A program made the position numbers and the translations under genes. A stretch of 64,000 nucleotides of DNA from Clarkia xantiana subsp. parviflora (taxonomy: Eukaryota; Streptophyta; Magnoliopsida; Myrtales; Onagraceae), in the NCBI GenBank assembly GCA_036873135.1, contig JAPTYO010000009.1, positions 40,688,756 to 40,752,755 of the forward strand, written 5' to 3'. Of this stretch, positions 46,071 to 57,326 are shown piece by piece. Positions within the stretch are counted from its first letter, which is position 1; every line of letters starts with the position of its first letter. Under the pieces are notes generated by a model. The model did no database searches and was not told the origin of the DNA. It saw only the letters and a program-made list of their open reading frames with translations.

Positions 46071-46229
46071 CCCTCACCCTGGGTACAGTTTCCCTTTTAC
46101 CGTCTCCGAAATTTCAAAAGCTCTCTGCAACTTCTCTTAGAATTCAAGCTCTACGATTCCGAAGACCCAAGTGTTTCTCCGATCACCTTTCCGGCAACGT
46201 CAAGTTCATCCTTCCAACCTCCAATCATC

Positions 46230-48946
46230 ATGTCTGGTAAGGGTTTCTTCTTTATTGTTCGCATATCTTTTTCCTCTATCTCTGCTTAGTTTGTTTACAA
46301 TTTCCCGGAAAAACCCAATGTGCCTTTCCTTGCCGTGGCTAATTTCAGACAGTGGATCTAGTTCCGAGAGAAGAAAGCCCTTCAACTTCGACTATGCTCT
46401 GAATAAGATTTCCAGCACTGCGTATGATGCAGCTCTCCGGGAGGGATGCATCACCTCTACCTGGGAACCTCGTTTCCCGTATCCCTGGCCCCGCCCCTCG
46501 GGTAACCTTGAGGTTACTCGTCCCCGGAAAGGGGAGGTGTTTGTCTCTACGGGGCAAATATCAGCGGGGATTAGATTCCCCTTTTGTGGTAATCTGGTCG
46601 AGATGTGCCAGCACTACAGGACGCATCCGACCACATTCTCTCCCCACGCGATACGTTTGTGGAACGCCTTCCAGGTCTTCTACTTCCGACAGAAGTGGGT
46701 GTACAGCCTCAAGCTCTTCAGGACCTTCTATAGGATGAAGTGCAACGAGGCGGGGGTCTGTGCCTTCTACCCCCGGATGCCAAAGTGGAACAAGACGCAA
46801 CTCGGGTTGTGCAACTGGACCAATGACACCTGGAAGGTGGTCAAGGGTCGGGGACTCCTGGTCGACACGGGGTCCGACAACAGTGGGTGGAAGAGGAGCT
46901 ACTTATTCATCCAAAACTCCTCGATCCCGTGGCCCCGATGGGAGGTGGAAGCGGACTCTCCTCCCGCTTTCCACACCTATACCGACAAAGACTTCCAGAC
47001 TCTTCAACTCATCCAGCTCTACCGGTGGGGGGAGTGCTACACTCCCCTCGACGCCAATTCTCTCGTGGAGCGGGACCTGGTGAATGCCGGGGTCCGACTC
47101 CTCGACACAATCTCCGGGGGGCAGCTTTTCGACGGCCCCTCCAATATGGTTCCCTGGGTAAATCTCTAACCTCTGTTTTTACTGTTTGCAGCTAAGAAGG
47201 TATCCGTGCTGACCAATCTGATCCTTAAGCAGGGGGAGACCGATGCTGTCCGCCCCACGCGGAAGAGGAAGTCAGCCAAGAAGGCTGCTGCTCCATCGGG
47301 GTCTCCTTCCGCGGAGAGGCCCAAGCGGAGCCGTGTGGAGGTGGATAAGCTCTTCGACGTCCAGAACGCTGAAGAAGCTAAAAAGCTCCGCCTCGCTATT
47401 AAATCGTACAGGAGGCTGGTTCCGAAGGAGTTGATTCCTTCGACCATGGAGGCCCGCATCGCCGATGTCAAACGTGTCCTCCGAGGGGAAACTCCTCGTG
47501 TCCTGAAGGCGGGCTACTACAACTACCGCGGGAAGGACCAATATGTCTCCCGACGTATTGTTCAATGTAAGGGCTCTAATGAACTTCCTGATTACGTTTC
47601 TAAAGCCTCCTCTCGTCCTCTAGGTGCAGGTCACTTGGGGACTCCGTCGGGTGCTGGAGCCTCAGCAGGCGCGCCACCTTCAGCAGGGGCGCCTCCTTCT
47701 GCAGGGTCACCACTTTTCTCCAGTGGTGGGACCCCGACCGGCGAACAATTTCGTCGGGTGGAGAGCCTGGACTCCTCCGAGGAGACTGATGAGGGTGGCT
47801 CCCTTCGCCATCGTCGGAGGACGGGGCAGTCCCCGCTGAAACCAACCTCCAAGGGGCTACCCCCCTCGCCTTCTTTACGACCGCAGCGACAACCGTCGCC
47901 CGTCCACGACTTCACTCCTTCCCCAGCCCGAGGTGGGTCGGAGGCACGCCCATCCACGTCCCCCTTCCCCTCTTCCCCTCGACAAGAGTTTTTACAGGGC
48001 CTTCGACTCCGCACAGGAGGATGCTCCCTGGTCCCCGATCCAAACGCTGCAAGGGGTCCAGCTCCGACAAGGGGACACATATCCGGAGTTTGCCCTACAC
48101 CTGGTAGCATGCTCAATCCTGCCTTTTATGAGGTACCCGATCACTTTAGATCAGGAGGACATGCGCCGGGATGTGCAGGAGATGTGCATGCGTCGGATAG
48201 AGGTAAGACTTTCACTTTTCTTTTCTTCATCAATAAGACCGGTTGCTCATCTACTAATACTTCTTTTCCTTCCTTCGCAGAAGATGGGGGACATCAACCG
48301 TTCCATCGGGTATCTCTTCGCCTTCGAGGAGGCCCTGGAGAAAGAGCGGGCAGTCACGGCCAAGCTTAAGGAGGATCTCGCGGCCTCCGAGTCTTCGCGG
48401 GGAAAATTGGCCAAGGAGCAGGCCATCCTCGACCGAAAGGCTCGGGACCTCCAAAAGTAGGTCCGTGACTTCGAGGGGCTCCTGAAGCGGGAGCAGCAGG
48501 AGCGGCGGGTTGCTGAGGACAAACTTGTCCTGGAAAAGAAGGCTCTGGAGGAGCAAGTTGCTGGGGTTCCCGCGCAGCTGGTCGTGGCCGAGACCAAGGG
48601 CCGGAGGATTATCGGAGGTCCGAAGACTTCCAGGCTGATGCTGTAAAGTTGTGCAGCGCGGAGGTGGAGAACACCCTCTTCAATGCAGTTGAGGAACTCC
48701 ACTTGGAGTATGGCGACGCCATCAACTTCGACAAGTCTCCTTCTCTCGCCCCCTTCGCGAAGAAATATTTTGCTCTCTCGGAGGAGAGTGATGGGGAGCA
48801 CTCCCGCGATTGTTGAAGACACAGCAGAGCCTCCAAGTGCTGACGCCCCGATAATCGACCCTCCTGCGGCTGAACCCGTGGAGCCTTCTGCCACAGACCT
48901 CATGGACCCTGCCCCCGTTGATGCCGCCGACAAGGACCAAGCCTAA
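46230..48946 (+). pseudogene. Antisense spliced gene of element B
   Basis: Predicted exons: 46230-46236 (ATGTCTG), 46349-47157, about 47197-48202, 48281-48946. Splicing 1 to 2 gives MSDSGSSSERRKP. Exon 2 carries the conserved core with FVSTGQISAGIRFPFCGNLV, THPTTFSPHAIRLWNAFQV, KCNEAGVCAFYPRMPKW and SIPWPRWEVEAD. Exon 3 is basic (RKRKSAKK), then Ser/Pro-rich. Exon 4 is a coiled coil (LDRKARDLQK, DKLVLEKKALEE) with an acidic tail ending ADKDQA. Breaks: frameshift near 47965, TAG at 48458-48460, frameshift near 48605 and another near 48795. It reads opposite to gag-pol. Confidence 0.75.
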
Positions 48947-49089
48947 CTGCTTATCTTTAAAGTCCTTGTATTTCCCTCATTTTTGTAATCCTCGGGCCTT
49001 CGAGCCCTTATGAATATCAGACTTTCTTAGTTCCGATTTTTCATTGCACTTCTTAAAGCGACTCTAATATACTTACTTAAGTCAAAACC

Positions 49090-49736
49090 TCGACACTTAA
49101 GATATTCTCATACATCACTTAAGACGATTTACCAACTTGCACCATTTAAGGTGACTTACTATCACGCACCACTTAAGGCGACTTTCCAAGAATCATGCAT
49201 CACTTAAGACGAATTAATCTCGCGCATCACTTAAGACGAGTTTAACAACACTTAGAGTAAATCTAAGAATCACGCATCACTTAAGACGACTTAATCTCGC
49301 GCATCACTTAAGACGACTTTAACAACACTTAGAGTAAATCTAAGAATCACGCATCACTTAAGAAGACTTAATCTCGTGCACCACTCAAGGCGACTTTTCT
49401 CGTGCACCACTCAAGGCGACTTTTCTCGTGCGCCACTCAAGGAGACTTTTCTCATGCACCACTCAAGGCGACTAAGTAACGCTTAGAATGAATCTAAGAA
49501 TAATTCTGATCGGAAGTAACCTCTTTATTCATTGATGGAACAAAATTTGCTTACATCGAATCAAAAGATAAATAACTTACACCACTTAAGGCGATTTTAC
49601 ATCGGGCACCACTTAAGGCGACTTTTCGTCGGGCACCACCTAAGACGACTTTTCATCGGGCACCACCTAAGGCGACTTTTCATCGGGCACCACCTAAGGA
49701 GACTTTTCATTGGGCACCACTTAAGGCGACTTTTCA
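49090..49736. repeat. Short tandem-repeat array of element B
   Basis: Repeats of about 25-27 bp around CACTTAAGACGACTT / CACCTAAGGCGACTTTTC. They fill the space between the antisense gene stop (48946) and the pol stop (49737). Confidence 0.85.
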
Positions 49737-50530
49737 TCAAGCATGGTGTTTCTTCAAGTGTTCGCCACTAAAGGAATGCTTCAATGCTCTGCCATCGAGG
49801 TCTTCCAACTTGTACGCATTCGGAGCTGGCATCCCCACGTCCTTGTAGGGTCCTTCCCATTTTGGTGACATCTAGTTGATTCGATCCAAAATGGTAAACT
49901 CGTTGCGACGCCAAACCAGCTCCCCGACGAAGAATTGTCGGGATTTAACTCGCTGATTGTAATACCTGGCCGTCGCCAAACGCATTCGAGCCTGGACTTC
50001 GTCGGCTTCCCGCCTCTTCTCTTCGAGCAAGTCCAAATCCAGGCGTCTCATTTCATCATTCGTCAAAGGCTCGTAATATCTCATCTAATGGGATGCCACA
50101 GCTACCTCCACGGGAGCAACAGCCTCCGTGCCATAAAGAAGGCCAAACGGAGTCTCCCCAGTCGATCGTTTGGGTGTCGTTCTAACAGCCCAAAGCACGT
50201 TTTCCAGCTCATTCAGCCATTTTCCCTTCAAGGCATAGACCCTTTTCTTCAGGCCATCCATCACGATTTTGTTGGCCGATTCCACCTGGCCATTAGTCTG
50301 AGCATGGCGGACAGAGGCTGTCCGATGATCGATGTTCAACTCCTCCAGATACTCCTTCACCTGAGACCCGTTAAACGGTGGACCATTGTCGCTGATCACC
50401 ACCTTAGGAATCTCGTATCTGGATACAATATGGGTCTGGAGAAACTTGACGATCTGGTTCCCCGTCGTCTTGGCCAACGCCTTTGCTTCTATCCATTTCG
50501 AAAAATAATCGATAGCTACAAGCAAATACT

Positions 50531-51294
50531 TACACTGACCTTGTGCTTGCGGAAGAGGTCCTACCAAGTCGATGCCCCACTGCGCGAAGGGCCAAGCACT
50601 CTTGATGGACGTCAGATTAGCAGCCGGAGCGCCGATACTCGGGGCGTATCTCTGGCACGCATCACAGGATTGGACCAACGCCGTCGCTTCCTTGTTCATT
50701 GTGGGCCAATAACAGCCCAGGTTCAGCACTTTCCTCATAAGTGATCGGGCTCCTTCGTGACAAGCCGCGACCCCTTCGTGCACCTCCCTCAGGATTCGAC
50801 TTGTGTCGGGCTCAGCCACACACTTCAAGTACGGAGTCGAGAACCAGCCCTTCTTGTATAGCTGATTGTCCAACATCACGTAATTAACCGCGATCCGACG
50901 TATCCTGTCAGTTACACTGACCTTGTGCTTGCGGAAGAGGTCCTACCAAGTCGATGCCCCACTGCGCGAAGGGCCAAGCACTCTTGATGGACGTCAGATT
51001 AGCAGCCGGAGCGCCGATACTCGGGGCGTATCTCTGGCACGCATCACAGGATTGGACAAACGCCGTCGCTTCCTTGTTCATTGTGGGCCAATAACAGCCC
51101 AGGTTCAGCACTTTCCTCATAAGTGATCGGGCTCCTTCGTGACAAGCCGCGACCCCTTCGTGCACCTCCCTCAGGATTCGACTTGTGTCGGGCTCAGCCA
51201 CACACTTCAAGTACGGAGTCGAGAACCAGCCCTTCTTGTATAGCTGATTGTCCAACATCACGTAATTAACCGCGATCCGACGTATCCTGTCAGT
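50531..51294. repeat. 382-bp tandem duplication inside integrase of element B
   Basis: 50531-50912 and 50913-51294 are near-identical; I see one difference (GGACCAACG against GGACAAACG). The junction shares TTAC with the start of the unit, so replication slippage or unequal exchange on a few bases fits. Confidence 0.9.
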
Positions 51295-52554
51295 TATCAC
51301 TTCATTATCGGGGACTGCCCCCGTAGTCAGGTACGCGACTATCGGGGTCATCCAAGTGGGCTCCTCCTCCGATCCTGCGTCAATAGCACACACCTGTGTC
51401 GGGTCGGTGGTCGACAAGATCACCTTCTCCAAGAAGTGGACCTTCCGATTTTCTTCCAAGGGTGCCCCTAGGGCAAATTTTCTCAAGGCATCTGCCTCCA
51501 CGTTTTCCTCCCTCGGGATCGCCTCGATGTCGAAGCTTTTAAAGCTCTCCTTCAAGACTTGCACCTCGCGAAGGTACTTCCTCATCATCGGGCTCTTCGC
51601 CTCGTATCGCCCTTGAACTTGGTTAACAATCAGGGCCGCGTCACACTTCACTCTCAAGTGAACAACTCCCATACCTTTAGTAATTTTCAGGCCCGTGATA
51701 AGACCTTCATACTCAGCTTCGTTGTTCGTGGCCCTAAATGTTAAGGCCAAAGCATATCGCAGCGGTTCACCTCCACCTGGTGGTATCAATACAAACCCTG
51801 CTCCTGATCCGTCTGAACTCGAGGAGCCATCCGTGTACATCTCCCAAGTATTTTCCTCGTTTGGCTGTTCTGATTGCTCTGCCATCTCTGGTTGTTCTGC
51901 TATCGGGACCTCCATGGTTGCCCTGCTTCTTCCAGATTGAGGGCTGTAGATTCTGCTATGAAATCCGCCAATGCTTGGCCCTTAATAGCCGTTCTCGGAG
52001 CAAAGTGTATGCGAAACTCACTAAGCTCGACTGCCCATTTCACTAATCTCCCCGACGCATCCGGTCGGTTCAAAAAATGCTTCAGAGGCTGGTTCGTCAA
52101 CACAGTAATCTCGTGTGCATGGAAATAAGGCCTCAGCTTCCGAGCAGTAATAATCAACGCCAAGAGATACTTCTCAACGGCAGGATAATTCATTTCAGAC
52201 TTGGGAAACGCCTTTCTTACATAATAGAAGGGGACTTGATTACCCTCGACAACCTTCACTAACACAGAGCTAATGGCACATTCAGAAACAGCCAAGTAAA
52301 GATAGAGCGGCTCGCCTGGAACCGGTTTCGCCAACGGCGGGAAGGTGCGAAGGTGCTGCTTGAGTGGCTGGAACGCTTCTTCACACTTGGTGGTCCATTC
52401 GAACTTCTTGTTGGCCCTCAGGACTTCAAAAAATGGCATTGATCGGTCACTTGCCTTGGACAGGAAGCGATTCATTGCAGCTAGTCGACCATTCAGTACT
52501 TGCACCTCCCGATGGTTTATCGGAGATTGCATCTCCTCAATCGCCCTCAGCTTT

Positions 52555-52559
52555 TCGGG
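52555..52559. repeat. Left target duplication of element C (TCGGG)
   Basis: TCGGG directly before TGTTGG; its partner is at 63676-63680. Confidence 0.9.
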
Positions 52560-53246
52560 TGTTGGATCACGGTGGAACTCCGGTACGGACTTTGACGTTA
52601 ATCCTAGCTCCTTTGCTCCACGCAATCCTGCAAGAGGGGATAGACCGGGCGGTGACCCAGAATCCCTCTCCGATGCTTAAATGAGTATCTCGTATGACTG
52701 GCAAGCAGTAATCTCAAAGTGTATTGAACTCAACGTAAGTCTTTCTGAGGTGATCTCCTGCCCTTTTATAGGCAAAGAGATGCCTCAGGTACCTGGCGAA
52801 CCGTTAGGGGTGGTTAGCCCGTATCCCGCATATCTCGGACGTGATCTCGCGTATCTCAGCCATGCCCCGCGTATCTCGGCCACGCTCCGTGTATCTTAAC
52901 CACGTTCCGCGTATCTCGGCCACGCCCCGCATATCTTGGCCTTATCCTCTGATAACGAGTCCGACTCCCGTCGGGGACTCCAGAGTTATCTCGTTATGTC
53001 ACCGCTCGGGGCCCCTTGTCATCGTGACAGGGCCAATCATCCTCAGGGATTCATCATCGGGGCCTACTTAAAGGCTTCTTATCGGGAGCTTCCAGCTCAA
53101 CTGTCGGGGTCTTGCCTCATCGGGACTCCCTTCGTCGGGACCCTTCTCCTAAGTCATCTTGACCTTCATTTTAGGCCTGGGCCTGGTGGGCCTGTTTGCC
53201 GTTTCCTCGCCGTTAAAGGGCCTGACGGCTGTAGTCGAACCCATCA
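52560..53246 (-). repeat. 3' LTR of element C (687 bp)
   Basis: TGTTGGATCACGG to GAACCCATCA, followed by TATGCCCCCAAGACATG, the polypurine tract on the minus strand (CTTGGGGGCATA). Confidence 0.95.
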
Positions 53247-53626
53247 TATGCCCCCAAGACATGAGGGACTTTTAGTTCATCGTGTCTTCCAACTCCCGAT
53301 CTTCCAATACTAGAGTCGGGGGTCTTTTCCTTCAGTTACTCATTTATCAGTCAACTCCTTCACGTTTCCTCAGGGTTTTGTAGATAACTGTTATATCCCA
53401 AGGGTCTCCTCGATTCCCCAGTGCATTAAATGCAGTAGATAATGCAGTGACGTTTTCAGCCCACGTGCCTGATTTTTCGCGCCTGTCCTTTTCTGAAAAG
53501 TGCTTTTCAGGCCGTTTCATCATTACGCCCGTTGTCCTTCTGCACGTTTCATCTCAACGGTCCAGATTAAGACTCTTCGACTTCAACGACTCGGATCGAA
53601 GTGTCCTCTCAACCGTCTTCTTCGAC

Positions 53627-53633
53627 TATAAAA
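53627..53633 (+). promoter_or_regulatory. TATA box of the antisense gene, element C
   Basis: GACTATAAAACCC, 380 bp inside the LTR boundary and about 165 bp upstream of the ATG. Confidence 0.65.
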
Positions 53634-53795
53634 CCCTAGCCATGGTCACAATTTAACTTTTACCGTCTTCGAATTCTCAAGAGCTCTCTACGATTCCTCT
53701 GCGATTCCAAGCTCTGTGATTTCGAAGGTCTTTGAAGTTTCTCCAATCATCTTTCCGGCGACGTTTCGTCCATCTCCTTCAACCTCTACTTCATC

Positions 53796-56507
53796 ATGTC
53801 TGGTAAGGGATCCCCCTTCGATGCTTGTTCGTCTTTTCCTTTCTAATTTTCCAAGAGTCCCACTGTATTTTCTTGCCCTAGTTGCTTTTCAGACAGCGGT
53901 TCCAGCTCTGAGGGGAGAAAACCCTTTAATTTTGATTATGCTCCAAATGAGATCTCCAATACTGCTTATGATGCAGCTCTCCGAGAGGGTTGTATCACCA
54001 TCACCTGGGAACCTCGTTTCCCGTATCCTCGGCATCGCCCCTCGAGTAACCCTGAGGTTACTCGTCCCCAGAAAGGGGAGGTATTTGTCTCTACGGGACA
54101 AGTATCAGCGGGGATCAGGTTCCCCTTTTGCGGTAATCTGGTCGAGCTATGCCATCATTACAAAACGCACCCCACTACCTTTTCTCCCCATGCCATCCGC
54201 CTCTGGAACGCCTTTCAAGTCCTCTGTCTCCGACAGAAGTGGGTCTACAGCCTCCAGCTCTTCAGAACCTTTTATGGGATGAAGTGCAATGAGGCGGGGG
54301 TTTGCGCCTTCTACCCTCGGATGCCTAAATGGAGTAAGCAGCAGCTTGCCCGATGTGGTTGGACTAATGACACCTGGAAGGTGGTCAAGGGTCGGGGACT
54401 CTTGGTTGATACAGGGTCCGACAACAGTAGCTGGAAGAAGAGCTACTTCTTCATCCGTCACTCCTCAATTCCCTGGCCTCGGTGGGAGGTGGCAGCAGAC
54501 CCTCCGCCTGCCTTCCACACTTATGCTGACGAGGATTTTGAAACTCTCCAACTTATCCAGCTTTATCGGTGGGAGGAGTCTTACACTCCTCTCAACGCCA
54601 ACTCCCTCGTGGAGCGGGACCTGGTGCAGGCCGGGATCCGACTCCTGGATATTGTTTCTGGGGGGCAGCTCTTCGACGGCCCTTCTAATATGGTCTCTTG
54701 GGTAAACTTCTAACTCTTCTTTGTTTACTATTTGCAGCCAAGAAGGTATCTGTGCTGACCGATCTGTTCCTTAAGCAGGGGGAGACTGATGCTGTCCGCC
54801 CCTCGCGGAAGAGGAAGTCCGCCAAGAAGACTGCTGCTAGGTCGGGGTCTCCTTCAGCGGAGCAACCCAAGCGGAAGCGGGTGGATCTGGACCAGCTCTT
54901 TGATGTCCAGAATGCTGAAGAAGGTAAAAAACTCCGACTTGCTATTAAATCATACAAGAGGATGGTCCCGACGGATTTGATTTCCTCGACCAAGGAAGCC
55001 CGCATCGCTGACGTCAAAAGAATCCTTTGAGGCGAGACTCCTCGAGTCTTGAAGGCAGGCTACTATCATTATCGTGGGAAGGATCAATACGTCTCCCGAC
55101 GTATCATTTGGTGTAAGAATCCCGATGAACTTCCTGACTACCTTTCTGATGCTTCTCATCCTCCAGGTGCAGGTCGCTCGGGAGCTCCATCGGGTGCTGC
55201 AGCTTCCGCAAACGCACCGTCTTTAGCGGGGGTGCCTTCCTCAGCTGGAGAGAAGGCACCAACTGGCGAACAATTTCGTCAGGTGGAGACCTTGGACTCC
55301 TCTGAGGAGACTGACGAGGGTGGCCCCCCTCGTCAGCGTCGGAAGGCGGGGCAATCCCCCTTGAAACCAACCCCTCAGGGGCCGCCTCCTTCATCTTCTC
55401 CGCAGCAGCGGCAGCCATCGCCTATTCATGAGTTCACTCCTTCCCCTGTTCGGGCCGAGACGGAGGCGTGCCCTTCCACTCATCGTCCTCTTTCTCCTCT
55501 TGCTCTTGATGGGAACTTCTACAAGCCCTTCGATTCTTCACAAGAGAATGCCCCCTGGACTCCTATCCAGACGCTTCAAGGGGTCCCGCTCACACAAGGG
55601 GAGCAGGACCAGGAGCTGGCCCTGCATCTGCTGGCAGGTTCGATCCTGCCTACTATGCGGCATCCGATTTGCCTCAATCGGACGCACATGCAGCGGGATG
55701 TCAGGAATATGGCCATGCGCCGTATACAGGTAAGACTTCGCTTCTTCATCTTTTGATGATAAATCGGGTCGTTTGTCCTTTAACATTTTTCCTTCTTGTT
55801 GCAGGAGCTCGGGGACTTCAACCGCCTCATCGGGTATGTTATTGCCTACGATGAGTCCCGGGAGCGGGACCGAGGGGTCCGCGAGCAGCTTCAGGAGGAT
55901 CTCAAGGCCTCCCAGTCTTCGCGGGGGAAGCTTGTCAAGGAGCAGGCTGTCCTCAATCAGAAGATTCGGGACCTCCAGCAGCAGATCGTGGACTTCGAGG
56001 GGCTCTTGAGGCAAGAGCGGCATGAGCGGGGGGCAGTTGTGGACAGGCTGACCCAGGAGAAGAAGGCTGCCGAGGACAAACTGGTCCTTGAGAAGAAGGC
56101 TCTGGAGGAGCAAATCGCGGGATTTCCTGCGCAGCTGGCCAAAGCGGAGGTAAAGGGCCGGGAGGACTATCGGAGGTCCGAGAACTTCCAAGCTGATGCC
56201 ATGAAGTTCTTTGGCGCGAAGGTGGAGAACACTCTCTTCAATGCGGTTGAGGAGCTCCACCTAGAGTACGGGGATGCCATCAATTTCGACAAGTCTCCTT
56301 CCCTCGCTCCCTTTGCGAAGGAGTATTTTGCTCTTTCCGAGGAGAATGATGGGGGGAGTACCCCCCGTGATTGTCGAAGATGTTTCTGAACTTCCAAGTG
56401 CGGACGCCCCGATAGCCAATCCTCCCGAAGCCAATCCTGTGGATCCCTCTGCTACCGACTCCGCGGACCCAGCTGCTGCCAATGCTGCCGACAAGGACCA
56501 AGCTTGA
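53796..56507 (+). pseudogene. Antisense spliced gene of element C (nearly intact)
   Basis: Predicted exons: 53796-53802 (ATGTCTG), 53893-54701, 54743-55729 and 55805-56507 (TGA). Exon 2 reads open without any Met for about 130 codons, so the start must come from the 7-nt exon (MSDSGSSSEGRKP). The intron-2 acceptor at CCAAG|AAGG keeps frame; TTTGCAG five bases earlier would not. Domains: conserved core (exon 2), basic Ser/Pro-rich linker (exon 3), coiled coil of about 100 residues and acidic Ala/Pro tail (exon 4). Two breaks: TGA at 55028-55030 replacing an Arg CGA, and a one-base gain in a C-run near 56368. The role is unknown; a nucleic-acid-binding or structural role is only a guess. Confidence 0.8.
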
Positions 56508-56689
56508 ATGTTTTTATCTTTTAGAGTCCTTGTATCTTCTTCTCTTTTGTCGTCGTCGGGCCCTTGAGCCATTATCAATATCATACTTTTTAGTTCCGAT
56601 CTTTTGTTGCACTTTTCCGAATGACTGCGCTTAAATCGAAACCTCGACACTTAAGACATTCTCGTACGTCTTTCCCGACGATTTAATAA

Positions 56690-57320
56690 CTTGCACCACT
56701 TAAGGCGACTTAGTTCCGTGCATCACTTAAGACGACTTAATCATTACTTAGGATAAACCTAAAGATCGTGCACCACTCAAGGCGACTTAGTCCCGCGCAT
56801 CACTCAAGACGACTTAATCATTACTTAGGATAAACCTAAAGATCGTGCATCACTCAAGGCGACTTAGTCCCGCGCATCACTTAAAACGACTTTTTGGATA
56901 CTTAGAATGAATCTAAGTATTGTGCACCACTTAAGGCGACTTAGTCCCGCGCATCACTTAAGACGACTTTTGGATACTTAGAATAAATCTAAGTATTGTG
57001 CACCACTTAAGGCGACTTTTCTCGTGCACCACTGAAGGCGACTTTTCTCGTGCACCACTGAAGGCGACTTTTCTCGTGCACCACTGAAGGCGACTTTTCT
57101 CGTGCACCACTGAAGGCGACTTTTCTCGTGCACCACTGAAGGCGACTTTTCTCGTGCACCACTGAAGGCGACTTTTACACTTAACATAAATCTAAGGACA
57201 ACTCTTATTTGGAAGCAACCTCTTTATTTATTGACGGCACAAAATTGGCTTACATCGAATTAAACGATAAACAGCATACACCACTTAAGGCGGTTTTACA
57301 TCGGGCACCACTTAAGGCGA
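56690..57320. repeat. Short tandem-repeat array of element C
   Basis: The first part has mixed ~25-bp words CACTTAAGGCGACTTAGTCC. 57001-57177 is a regular 26-bp array, about seven units of GGCGACTTTTCTCGTGCACC plus ACTGAA. It lies between two convergent stop codons (56507 and 57327). Confidence 0.9.
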
Positions 57321-57326
57321 CTTTCT

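Larger units (their letters stand above)
49737..52559 (-). pseudogene. pol of element B: RNase H, archaeal-type RNase H, integrase
   Basis: The first RNase H domain (with RPYFHAHEITVLTNQPLK) spans about 51950-52330. The archaeal-type RNase H (YTDGSSSSDGSGAG near 51830, NNEAEYEGLI, NVEADALRKFA) follows, then integrase with IDLVGPLP, ISDNGPPF and QTNGQVESANK, and its C-terminus ending LKKHHA at 49737. Breaks: a 13-bp deletion near 51925 shifting frame, a 382-bp tandem duplication (50531-51294) through the integrase zinc and first-Asp region, TAG near 50082 and TAG at 49872. RT continues on the far side of element C. Confidence 0.85.

Noticed and set aside
46171..46348. Open frame upstream of exon 2 of the antisense gene in B (MFLRSPFRQ...)
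   Set aside because: It reads through the predicted intron by chance; in C no upstream Met is in frame with exon 2, and the ATGTCTG exon is shared by all four copies.
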